Source of the DNA: Eubacteriales bacterium
Lineage (GTDB): Bacteria > Bacillota > Clostridia > Oscillospirales > Acutalibacteraceae
Assembly: GCA_030529125.1 (NCBI GenBank)
Contig: JAUMXP010000037.1
Coordinates: forward strand, 1-12,208
Reading direction: 5' to 3'
DNA: 12,208 bases
A model generated the notes under the pieces. That model ran no database searches, had not been told where the DNA came from, and saw nothing but the letters and a program-made list of their open reading frames with translations. Made by a program: the position numbers and the translations under genes. Shown in pieces: positions 1 through 6,130 of the stretch. Numbering within the stretch: the stretch's first letter is position 1; each line of letters begins with the position of its first letter.

Positions 1-270
1 AAAGACAGAGTAATGCTTGGTATCGAAGGTTATGCACTAGGCGCTTATGACAGCTATTACGAATCATCAGACACAGATAATGCAACCGGTATTTACATTA
101 CCGCTATCAGCGAGGGTGGTCCTCTTGATGGCACTGATATTCAGGTAAACGATGTTATCACAGAAATTGACGGAAAACCTGTAGACAGCTTCCAGGATGT
201 TTTCGCTATACTCGAAGAACACAAAGCAGGAGATAAAATTGAATTAACAATTCTAAGACCTGCGTATTAA
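1..270 (+). CDS. HtrA/DegP-family serine protease, C-terminal PDZ part (5' truncated by window)
   Basis: An open frame enters from the window edge and runs 89 codons to a TAA at 268-270. The visible part is a PDZ domain at about residues 29-87, with the pattern GIYITAISEGGPLDG, then VNDVITEIDGKPV, then a final strand LTILRP. This is typical of the C-terminal PDZ of membrane-anchored HtrA/DegP (S1C) proteases, which degrade or refold damaged proteins on the outer face of the Gram-positive membrane. The catalytic trypsin-like domain lies upstream of the window and cannot be checked. The ATG at 13 is internal to the domain context and is not the gene start. Other secreted proteins end in PDZ domains (S41 or site-2 proteases), so the subfamily is likely rather than certain. 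A strong terminator follows directly. Confidence 0.8.
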   Translation, partial: KDRVMLGIEGYALGAYDSYYESSDTDNATGIYITAISEGGPLDGTDIQVNDVITEIDGKPVDSFQDVFAILEEHKAGDKIELTILRPAY

Positions 271-275
271 AAAGC

Positions 276-311
276 AAAAGCACTCAAAGAATATTCTTTG
301 AGTGCTTTTTT
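276..311 (+). terminator. Rho-independent terminator of the HtrA-like gene
   Basis: A perfect 16-bp inverted repeat pairs 276-291 with 294-309 and runs into a T run ending at 311. It starts 6 bases after the stop codon. Its A-rich 5' side means it could also act as a backup terminator for the 5S transcript coming from the right. Confidence 0.93.
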
Positions 312-328
312 ATGGCTACTTTTTTTAT

Positions 329-355
329 AAAAAAAACAACCACCCTATTGGGTGG
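329..355 (-). terminator. Rho-independent terminator of the 5S rRNA transcript
   Basis: Read on the minus strand, the stem CCACCC/GGGTGG (355-350 with 345-340, loop AATA) is followed by TTG and a run of eight Ts (336-329). It lies 13 bases beyond the 3' end of the 5S rRNA, so the transcript appears to contain only 5S. Confidence 0.88.
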
Positions 356-368
356 AAGCTCTCTATGT

Positions 369-484
<116 letters not shown>

Positions 485-485
485 T

Positions 486-503
486 GTTGCTTAGTCAAGC
501 AAC
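486..503 (-). other. 5'-terminal hairpin of the 5S precursor
   Basis: A perfect 7-bp stem GTTGCTT/AAGCAAC with a 4-base loop ends one base before the mature 5S. Position 503 is also the predicted +1 of the 5S promoter (seven bases after the last T of TATAAT), so the primary transcript should begin with this hairpin. It may protect the 5' end or guide precursor maturation. Confidence 0.75.
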
Positions 504-509
504 TTCGTT

Positions 510-538
510 ATTATAGCACCCTAATTCTAAAAATGCAA
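510..538 (-). promoter_or_regulatory. Sigma-A-type promoter of the 5S rRNA gene
   Basis: On the minus strand, TTGCAT (538-533) and TATAAT (515-510) are separated by exactly 17 bp. Predicted +1 is G503. A G start fits the GTP-initiated rRNA promoters known from Bacillus subtilis, whose activity follows the GTP pool, but the start base here is only predicted. Confidence 0.88.
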
Positions 539-540
539 GC

Positions 541-560
541 CTTTTTTTAAATTTTTTTAA
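541..560 (-). promoter_or_regulatory. Phased A-tracts, likely UP element of the 5S promoter
   Basis: The plus strand shows two T7 tracts (542-548 and 552-558) separated by AAA, a 10-bp period. On the 5S strand these are A-tracts at about -39 to -57 from the predicted start. That is where UP elements contact the RNA polymerase alpha subunits. They also lie about 30 bp upstream of the divergent promoter at 587-615. Confidence 0.65.
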
Positions 561-586
561 ATTGTTGTAAACTTTTGTCGATTTAT

Positions 587-615
587 TTGACTAAACCACA
601 TAAATTTTGTAGAAT
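587..615 (+). promoter_or_regulatory. Promoter of the SBP-like lipoprotein gene
   Basis: TTGACT (587-592) and TAGAAT (610-615) are separated by 17 bp. The predicted start is near 622, giving a leader of about 25 nt that holds the ribosome binding site at 635-640. No room is left for a riboswitch or other structured leader. Confidence 0.82.
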
Positions 616-634
616 AATAGTGCAATTACACCAC

Positions 635-640
635 GGAGGT
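635..640 (+). promoter_or_regulatory. Ribosome binding site that sets the lipoprotein start
   Basis: GGAGGT ends 6 bases before the ATG at 647. The in-frame upstream ATG at 575 has no comparable site, lies upstream of the promoter, and would put 24 unrelated residues ahead of the signal peptide. Confidence 0.9.
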
Positions 641-646
641 AATCCT

Positions 647-1618
647 ATGTTTAAAAAAATAGCATCATTTTTGCTTTGTATCTGCTTAATTTCTTCTGTT
701 GCACTTTGCCTGTGCTCATGTGATGAAGATGAAGGCGACAATTACCCTGTAACTGTTGCTGACGTAACTATCGAAGCTGAGCCACTGAATATTGTTGTTT
801 TATCCGACTCTATGGCTGATATTATTTCATATATGGGTTACGATGTCAAAATGGTCGGCAGAAGTGTTGAAACAGATCAGCCGTTTTTAGCTGTTGTTCC
901 AACCGTAGGTACAGCTACTGCTCCTGATATAAAAGCAATTATTTCATACGAAACTGACCTCGTTATCGCTGAGAATACATTATCAGACAGCACTAAGAAG
1001 GCTCTGAGTGATGCAGGCATTCCTGTTCTTGTATTAAAAGAAGCAACTTCTATGGAAGAGCTCAAGACTCTATATACAAACTTAGGCACAGCACTCGGCG
1101 GCAACGTCACAGGCAAAACTAAGGGCGAAGAATCGTACGACGAATTCAACACCACACTATCTGACTACAACAATGCTATTCCAAGCAACGTAGTAAAAAC
1201 AGCATGCTACCTCTATCTTGATGAACAGGGTACTCTGTGCTCATTCGCAAACGGTACTCTCGAGCACAAGCTCTTCTCTTACTGCGGTGCTATCAACAGC
1301 TTGTCTTCTCAGGAAACTAACGAAGTTGACCTTAATAATCTGAAAATCAGCACACCAACATATATCTTCTACGATTCACCACAGGTGCTTGATTATCTCA
1401 ATGCTAACAGCGAGCTTTCATCTATGGGAGCATTACAGAACGGCAACATTTATCAGGTGAAAAAATCTGACTTCAGCCGTCTTGGTACAACTACTGAAGA
1501 AAATATCTACCAGATGATCTCATTCATGTTTATTGAAGACAAAGCTACTCCTGATGAAGCAACACCTGACACAGCACAAACAGAAACACTCCCTGAAGCA
1601 TCATATAGCTTCTCATAA
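647..1618 (+). CDS. Lipoprotein resembling ABC-type substrate-binding proteins (PF01497-like)
   Basis: The protein has 323 residues. It starts with MFKK and a hydrophobic signal, then a lipobox LCSC whose last Cys (C25) would be lipidated, then an acidic DEDEGD linker. From about residue 47 to 297 it resembles the cobalamin/iron-siderophore binding-protein fold. It has an opening strand LNIVVLSDSMADIISYMGY, then VPTVGTATAPDIKAIISYETDLVIAE, which matches the family pattern 'VG....Pd.E.I....pDLVi'. A second lobe follows from about residue 184. The tail (about 299-323) is Thr/Pro/Glu/Ala-rich and probably disordered. The ligand cannot be read from the sequence. No ABC permease or ATPase gene is adjacent, so it may serve a transporter encoded elsewhere or have lost transport function. 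It is monocistronic, between its own promoter and a terminator. Confidence 0.8.
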   Translation: MFKKIASFLLCICLISSVALCLCSCDEDEGDNYPVTVADVTIEAEPLNIVVLSDSMADIISYMGYDVKMVGRSVETDQPFLAVVPTVGTATAPDIKAIISYETDLVIAENTLSDSTKKALSDAGIPVLVLKEATSMEELKTLYTNLGTALGGNVTGKTKGEESYDEFNTTLSDYNNAIPSNVVKTACYLYLDEQGTLCSFANGTLEHKLFSYCGAINSLSSQETNEVDLNNLKISTPTYIFYDSPQVLDYLNANSELSSMGALQNGNIYQVKKSDFSRLGTTTEENIYQMISFMFIEDKATPDEATPDTAQTETLPEASYSFS

Positions 1619-1628
1619 TATAAACACA

Positions 1629-1654
1629 AAAGCCTCCCTTATTTGGGAGGCTTT
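1629..1654. terminator. Bidirectional terminator between convergent genes
   Basis: A perfect 10-bp stem AAAGCCTCCC/GGGAGGCTTT pairs 1629-1638 with 1645-1654 around a 6-base loop. It is followed by a broken T run on each strand (TTTATTTATTT on plus, TTTTGTGTTT on minus). It closes the lipoprotein gene from the left and the L,D-transpeptidase gene from the right. Confidence 0.93.
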
Positions 1655-1656
1655 AT

Positions 1657-2907
1657 TTATTTCACTGTAACTGTGATAGTCTTTTGTGCAGTCTTGCCTA
1701 AATCATCTGTAACAGAGTATGTGACCAGATATTTACCTGTTTTATTAGTAATAACATTCCCCGTTGTGATTATCTTTTCAGATATATCCTGACCGCAACT
1801 GTCAACCGCCTCTACCTTAGAGTCAAAGTCAGAGTTCTTCTTTACAGTGATATTTTTAACTCCCTTAATGACAGGCAGTTTGTCTGAGTAAGGGTTATTT
1901 TTGCTCGGATCAGTAGGATCCCAAGGGATAGATGTATCGATTTTAACACTAGGCGGTGTGCCGAGTGCATCAGCAGATGATGTATCATCTATAACCTCTA
2001 CGCTAGTACCAACCTCAATATTATCATATATCCACTTTGTATCAGCTACCAACATTCTGACACATCCCTGTGACGCATTGGTGCCTAGTTTATTGAACTC
2101 CTCAGTCTTCAGCGCGTCTACTTCTGTTTCTTTATATGGCACTGAGTGGAACAGATAATGTCCTGAAAAACCTGTTATATACTGACCATAAACATCGCCG
2201 AACAGCGCATGCCAACGACTCTTGAAATAAACAGAATACTCACCTGTCGGGGTAATGTTCTCGTCGTTGAACTCACCACATGAGCACACCATAGCTCTAA
2301 CAGGTACAGTATAGTCTCCTTCTTCGTCATAGGTATACACAGTAACCGTGTTTGTCCTGCGGTTAACGATAACGCTATATAGATTCTGCTCAGCATTTTC
2401 CCTATTTTCCTCAACAACGTCAAGATTATCTATATACGCTGTGGTATACTCTGTGGCTTTCTTATCAGCTTCAGGTTCTTTTACAGTGATTTTACACTCA
2501 GAAGAATAATTATCCGCAGTAATCTTAACTGTAGCTTTGCCTGCTTTTTTAGCATCGACACGGCCACCGCTGTCAACAGTCAGAACCTTTTTATCACTAG
2601 ACTTAAACTCAAGCGACTCAAGAGCATCTTCCTTTACAGGGGCAGACAGAATATATATGTCACCGGTTTTCAATATTAAACTTGTAGTTTGTCCGTTTTC
2701 GATAACGCTGAGCGTAGTTTCCGTTTCAGGTTTATCGGTCTGTATGTCGCTATCCATCATAAACTTGAAGTACACTGTACATACACCGCCAACCAGAATA
2801 ACTGCTACTAAAATCATCGCTATACATAGCAAGATGTTCTTGCGTTTCTGGTAGGCTTTGGAACGGCGTTTAGGCCTGCGTTTTCTTATTACTTTCATTT
2901 CTTTCAT
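1657..2907 (-). CDS. Membrane-anchored L,D-transpeptidase (YkuD) with flanking Ig-like domains
   Basis: The 416-residue protein is predicted to form 3-3 peptidoglycan cross-links or attach proteins to the wall, outside the cell. In order, it has a very basic cytoplasmic N-terminus (residues 1-23), a transmembrane helix (24-48), and a BIG2-like Ig domain (about 80-143, with a 'DSGGRVDAKKAGKATVKIT' signature). A linker leads to a YkuD catalytic domain (about 174-307) and a second Ig-like domain (about 344-416). The active-site motif is present: H254 in LFHSVPYK and C282 in SQGCVRM, matching the family pattern S/T-x-G-C-x-R. The start is ambiguous between M1 (2907) and M4 (2898). Neither has a good Shine-Dalgarno sequence, and the promoter at 2914-2942 would start transcription at 2907. 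The stop codon is only 2 bases from the shared terminator stem. Confidence 0.92.
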   Translation of the reverse strand: MKEMKVIRKRRPKRRSKAYQKRKNILLCIAMILVAVILVGGVCTVYFKFMMDSDIQTDKPETETTLSVIENGQTTSLILKTGDIYILSAPVKEDALESLEFKSSDKKVLTVDSGGRVDAKKAGKATVKITADNYSSECKITVKEPEADKKATEYTTAYIDNLDVVEENRENAEQNLYSVIVNRRTNTVTVYTYDEEGDYTVPVRAMVCSCGEFNDENITPTGEYSVYFKSRWHALFGDVYGQYITGFSGHYLFHSVPYKETEVDALKTEEFNKLGTNASQGCVRMLVADTKWIYDNIEVGTSVEVIDDTSSADALGTPPSVKIDTSIPWDPTDPSKNNPYSDKLPVIKGVKNITVKKNSDFDSKVEAVDSCGQDISEKIITTGNVITNKTGKYLVTYSVTDDLGKTAQKTITVTVK

Positions 2908-2913
2908 ACATCA

Positions 2914-2942
2914 ATTATATATTTAGCAACACTAATTATCAA
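2914..2942 (-). promoter_or_regulatory. Promoter of the L,D-transpeptidase gene, possibly giving a leaderless mRNA
   Basis: On the minus strand, TTGATA (2942-2937) and TATAAT (2919-2914) are 17 bp apart. Six bases separate TATAAT from the ATG at 2907, so the predicted +1 coincides with the A of that start codon. If translation instead begins at the second ATG (2898), the leader would be about 9 nt. Confidence 0.75.
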
Positions 2943-2967
2943 GTCATATTTTCTGCAAATTGCAAAT

Positions 2968-2977
2968 GTGCTATAAT
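2968..2977 (+). promoter_or_regulatory. Extended -10 promoter for the methyltransferase operon
   Basis: GTGCTATAAT contains an extended -10 (TGC followed by TATAAT at 2972-2977) with only a weak -35 (TTTTCT at 2949-2954, 17-bp spacing). A second overlapping option is TTGCAA (2960-2965), an 18-bp spacer and TAGAAT (2984-2989). Either fits a leader of roughly 35-45 nt before the ATG at 3030. Confidence 0.65.
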
Positions 2978-3029
2978 ATGTGTTAGAATAATATAGATAA
3001 ATCAACAAATTCAGACAAGCAGGTAAATT

Positions 3030-4178
3030 ATGGACTATAATCTCAACTGCAGTATTGCAAAAAAATGCAACTCGTGTCAGCTTAATAACTTAAGCTATAA
3101 TGAACAGTTAAAGTACAAACAGAACAAGTGCTATAAATTCTTGGGCTCATTCTGTAGGGTAGATAATATCATCGGTATGGATACTCCGTTTGCATACCGC
3201 AATAAAGCTCAGGCTGTGTTCAAACGCGAACGCGATAAAACTATCAGCTGGGGACTATACAAATCTACCACCAACTCTATCGTAAAAGTGAGAGAGTGTA
3301 AGCTCCACACTAAACACTCAAACGAGATTTTTAACTCTCTTTGCGCACTTTTCAAAAGCTTTAAGATTACGCCTTACGACCCATTCAAAGGCACAGGCTT
3401 CATAAAAAGCGTAGTTATCAGAGAGGGTTTCAGCTCAGGCGAAGTTATGGTTATCCTAAATGGCGCTGACCCTGTCTTCCCTGCTAAGAAAACTTTTGTC
3501 TCAGCCCTTATCAAAAAGCATCCGTATATCACTACTGTTGTTACTACCGTTAACAAAGATAGCAGAAAGCTATTTATCGGCAAAACCCAGGATGTGCTCT
3601 ACGGCGACGGATATATCAAAGATGTGCTGTGTGGTAAAACATTTATCATCTCACCACAGTCTTTCTACCAGATAAATCCTGTGCAGACCGAAAAGCTGTA
3701 TCAAAAAGCAATCGAACTTGCAAAACTTGACGGCACACAAACTGTACTCGACAGCTACTGCGGAGTTGGTACTATAGGCATTTGCGCAAGCGACAAAGCT
3801 AAGAAGGTGTACTCTGTAGAGTCAGTTAAAGACGCTATAATAGATGCTAAGAAAAACGCTAAGCTGAATTCGATTAAAAATATCGAATTTGTCTGTGCTG
3901 ATGCTAAAGACTATATCGCCTCACTCAAAGAAGAAAAGGTTAATATCGATGTCGCTTTTGTCGACCCGCCTAGAGCAGGCTGCAGCAAAGAGTTCCTAGA
4001 GTCTGTCATAGATATGGAGATAAAAACGATAGTTTACGTTTCGTGCAATATCGAAACCCAGAGCCGTGATTTAAGACTGCTCAAAAAGCACGGCTACAAA
4101 GTAGAAAAAATTCAGCCTGTCGATATGTTCCCACATACAAACCACGTTGAAAGCGTAGCTCTGCTAAAAAAGATATAA
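3030..4178 (+). CDS. rlmD: SAM-dependent RNA m5U methyltransferase, RumA/RlmD family
   Basis: The 382-residue protein is predicted to methylate C5 of a uridine, most likely in 23S rRNA. The N-terminus carries the 4Fe-4S ligand pattern of this family: C7-x5-C13-x2-C16, and C90 in VRECKLH. The motifs of the catalytic half are all visible. These are ISPQSFYQINPVQ (207-219), the SAM-binding DSYCGVGTIG (241-250), VDPPRAG (311-317), the nucleophile C339 in YVSCN, and MFPHTNHVE (366-373) with the general-base Glu. It lacks the N-terminal TRAM domain that makes many RumA/RlmCD proteins about 450 residues long, so the first residues go straight into the Fe-S cluster. The exact target (U747, U1939 or tRNA U54) cannot be decided from these motifs. 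It heads a run whose next gene begins 6 bases after its stop. Confidence 0.9.
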   Translation: MDYNLNCSIAKKCNSCQLNNLSYNEQLKYKQNKCYKFLGSFCRVDNIIGMDTPFAYRNKAQAVFKRERDKTISWGLYKSTTNSIVKVRECKLHTKHSNEIFNSLCALFKSFKITPYDPFKGTGFIKSVVIREGFSSGEVMVILNGADPVFPAKKTFVSALIKKHPYITTVVTTVNKDSRKLFIGKTQDVLYGDGYIKDVLCGKTFIISPQSFYQINPVQTEKLYQKAIELAKLDGTQTVLDSYCGVGTIGICASDKAKKVYSVESVKDAIIDAKKNAKLNSIKNIEFVCADAKDYIASLKEEKVNIDVAFVDPPRAGCSKEFLESVIDMEIKTIVYVSCNIETQSRDLRLLKKHGYKVEKIQPVDMFPHTNHVESVALLKKI

Positions 4179-4184
4179 GGTAAA

Positions 4185-5003
4185 ATGTATATGAAAACTC
4201 TATATGTAACGGATCTTGACGGTACGCTGCTCGACAGCACCCCAAAGACAAGTGAATATACTAACAGCACTATAAACTCCCTGATAAACGCAGGCGCTGT
4301 GATTACCTACGCAACGGCTCGCTCGCTTGTTACTACAAAGCTTGTTACAAACGGGCTTACATTTGAGTACCCCCTTGTTGTCCACAATGGCACTTTCATC
4401 GTAGACAAAGACGGTAATATCCTAAGCAAAAATATTTTTGACAAAAACGACGCTGTAGAAATTCTGAATACCATTTTAAGCGTGGAGCTATCCCCTGTTG
4501 TATTTTCGCTGATAGATGGTAAACAAAAGTTTTCGTACTTAAAAGATAGCTTAAATAAAGAAACTAAGGCGTTCATCGATGCACGCAAGACCGATCCGCG
4601 TAATCGCCCTGCAAATAGCTCTGACGAGCTTTTTGACGGAGAGTTATACTACTTCACCCTTATAGGTGATGAAAACAAAACATCTACACTATATGAAATG
4701 TACAAAGAGCGTTTTCAATGCTATTACCAGAAAGATATGTATTCTGGCGACTACTGGCTCGAAATCACCCCAAAATCCGCTACTAAAGCAAACGCCGTTA
4801 AACAACTCGCAAGGTTACTTAACTGCGATAGAATTGTAGCTTTTGGTGACGGAATCAATGATATAGAGATGTTCTCAATTGCTGACGAATGTTACGCTGT
4901 CGAAAACGCTGTGGATAAGCTCAAGGAACTTTCAACCGATGTAATAAGAAGTAACACAGAAGATGGTGTTGCTCACTGGCTTATAGAGAATATCAAGGAG
5001 TAA
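4185..5003 (+). CDS. Cof-type HAD-IIB family phosphatase
   Basis: The 272-residue protein has all four HAD motifs: D10-L-D12-G-T (motif I, with nucleophile D10), T43 in YATARS (motif II), K201 in TPKSATKANAV (motif III) and GDGINDIEMF (221-230, motif IV). The large insert between motifs II and III (about 70-190) is the C2B cap typical of Cof proteins. These act on sugar phosphates, nucleotide-type substrates or cofactor phosphates, and the substrate is not predictable here. The start could be M1 (4185) or M3 (4191). The AAGG at 4177-4180 overlaps the previous stop and is close to the first and far from the second, so this is unresolved. The gene is cotranscribed with the methyltransferase upstream (6-base gap) and the Nudix gene downstream (2-base gap). 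Confidence 0.92.
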   Translation: MYMKTLYVTDLDGTLLDSTPKTSEYTNSTINSLINAGAVITYATARSLVTTKLVTNGLTFEYPLVVHNGTFIVDKDGNILSKNIFDKNDAVEILNTILSVELSPVVFSLIDGKQKFSYLKDSLNKETKAFIDARKTDPRNRPANSSDELFDGELYYFTLIGDENKTSTLYEMYKERFQCYYQKDMYSGDYWLEITPKSATKANAVKQLARLLNCDRIVAFGDGINDIEMFSIADECYAVENAVDKLKELSTDVIRSNTEDGVAHWLIENIKE

Positions 5004-5005
5004 AT

Positions 5006-5506
5006 ATGGATTTTGATTGCTGTTTTACACAAGATAATAACTGGTTTCGATACCGCGTAGGCGCCATCATTATAGAAGATGATTGTGTGCTATATGTAAA
5101 AAATAATATTGATAATTATTACTATTCTGTCGGTGGTGGCGTACATATGAACGAAAAAGCCGAAGACGCTGTTATCAGAGAGGTTTTCGAAGAAACCGGC
5201 ATACACTATGAGATAGATCATCTCGCTGTAATACACGAAAACTTCTTTTCACCTAAAGAGGGATTTTTGAAAGGGCTTAAATGTCACGAAATAGCGCTTT
5301 TCTACTTAATGAAAAGCAAAGGTTCAAAAATTCTCAACTCAAATAGCTACAACAGCTTTGGTGCAAAAGAAGAGATGTGTTTTTTACCTATAAAAGATCT
5401 AAATAAATACACTGTGTACCCTGATTTCATCAAAGACAGAATGGACGAAATCAAAGACGGAAAAATCCTGCACATCATTACAGATGATAGGCAAGTAGCC
5501 TATTGA
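5006..5506 (+). CDS. Nudix hydrolase
   Basis: The 166-residue protein is predicted to hydrolyse a nucleoside diphosphate linked to another group, using divalent metal. The Nudix box is complete: G45-x5-E51-x7-REVFEETGI, satisfying GX5EX7REUXEEXGU. The first strands (WFRYRVGAIIIEDDCVLYVKN) fit the fold ahead of the box. Box membership does not identify the substrate. The start codon follows the HAD stop by 2 bases and its AAGGAG site lies at the end of the HAD coding sequence, indicating translational coupling. The stop codon (5504-5506) lies inside the -35 box of the promoter for the next gene. Confidence 0.92.
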   Translation: MDFDCCFTQDNNWFRYRVGAIIIEDDCVLYVKNNIDNYYYSVGGGVHMNEKAEDAVIREVFEETGIHYEIDHLAVIHENFFSPKEGFLKGLKCHEIALFYLMKSKGSKILNSNSYNSFGAKEEMCFLPIKDLNKYTVYPDFIKDRMDEIKDGKILHIITDDRQVAY

Positions 5507-5531
5507 GAATATCTGAGTTTTCATATATAAT
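5503..5531 (+). promoter_or_regulatory. Internal promoter for the DUF5662/HD-like pair
   Basis: TTGAGA (5503-5508) and TATAAT (5526-5531) are 17 bp apart. The -35 hexamer overlaps the TGA stop of the Nudix gene. The predicted start is near 5538, about 26 bases before the ATG at 5564, with AAGGA at 5552-5556 as ribosome binding site. The pair can therefore be expressed apart from the three genes upstream. Confidence 0.75.
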
Positions 5532-5563
5532 ATAGTTAAACTAAAAGTATTAAGGATGACTTT

Positions 5564-6130
5564 ATGAAAGCATTTAAACATTTCAAAACCATAACACGTC
5601 ACCGCCACGAAGTAATAAAAAACTGCAAGAAGTCAGGCATCTTATGGCAAGGACTTTTTCACGATTTATCTAAATACTCTTTAACCGAGTTTATACCGGG
5701 CGCCAAGTATTATCAGGGCACACGCAGTCCTAACGACCGCGCTCGAGAGGAGCTTGGTTACTCCAAAGCGTGGATGCACCACATGGGCAGAAACAAGCAT
5801 CACTTCGAATACTGGCGCGACTATTCTCCTATCCATAAAGGCTATATGAAACCTGTCAAAATGCCGCTAAACTACGTTGTCGAGATGTTCTGCGACCGTG
5901 TTGCAGCAAGTAAAATATACCAAGGCAAAAATTACACCGACTCAAGTGCTTACGACTACTTTATGGCTGCTAAACACCGCCGTGTTGATATGATTCACCC
6001 TGAGTCCTCCGATATATGCGAAGAGCTGCTGCTCATGCTCAAAGAACAAGGCGAAGAAAAGACCTTTGCCCATATCAGAAAACTAATAAAGGAATTCAAA
6101 CATGACAAAAAACGTAAATCAAATAGCTAA
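5564..6130 (+). CDS. DUF5662 family protein, histidine-rich, HD-like residue order
   Basis: The 188-residue protein is soluble, with no signal peptide. I recognise it as DUF5662-like from its conserved pattern: TRHRHEV (11-17), GLFHDLSKYSLTEF (30-43), a YY-G-rich segment, HHMGRNKHHFEYW (72-84) and EMFCDRVAASKIYQGK (107-122). No biochemical function is established to my knowledge. The order of possible metal ligands is H13/H15, then the H33-D34 doublet, then H72-H73 and H79-H80, then D111. This resembles the ligand order of HD-superfamily phosphohydrolases; that link is my inference and needs a profile search. The C-terminus is very basic and low in complexity (KHDKKRKSNS). The gene has its own promoter, and its last 29 bases overlap the next gene in another frame. 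Confidence 0.78.
   Translation: MKAFKHFKTITRHRHEVIKNCKKSGILWQGLFHDLSKYSLTEFIPGAKYYQGTRSPNDRAREELGYSKAWMHHMGRNKHHFEYWRDYSPIHKGYMKPVKMPLNYVVEMFCDRVAASKIYQGKNYTDSSAYDYFMAAKHRRVDMIHPESSDICEELLLMLKEQGEEKTFAHIRKLIKEFKHDKKRKSNS

Noticed and set aside
575..646. Upstream ATG that would extend the lipoprotein by 24 residues
   Set aside because: It lies before the promoter, has no ribosome binding site, and would bury the lipoprotein signal peptide; GGAGGT clearly marks the ATG at 647.
2954..2967. Tandem TGCAAAT x2 upstream of the methyltransferase operon
   Set aside because: A two-copy 7-mer in AT-rich promoter DNA; not enough to call an operator.
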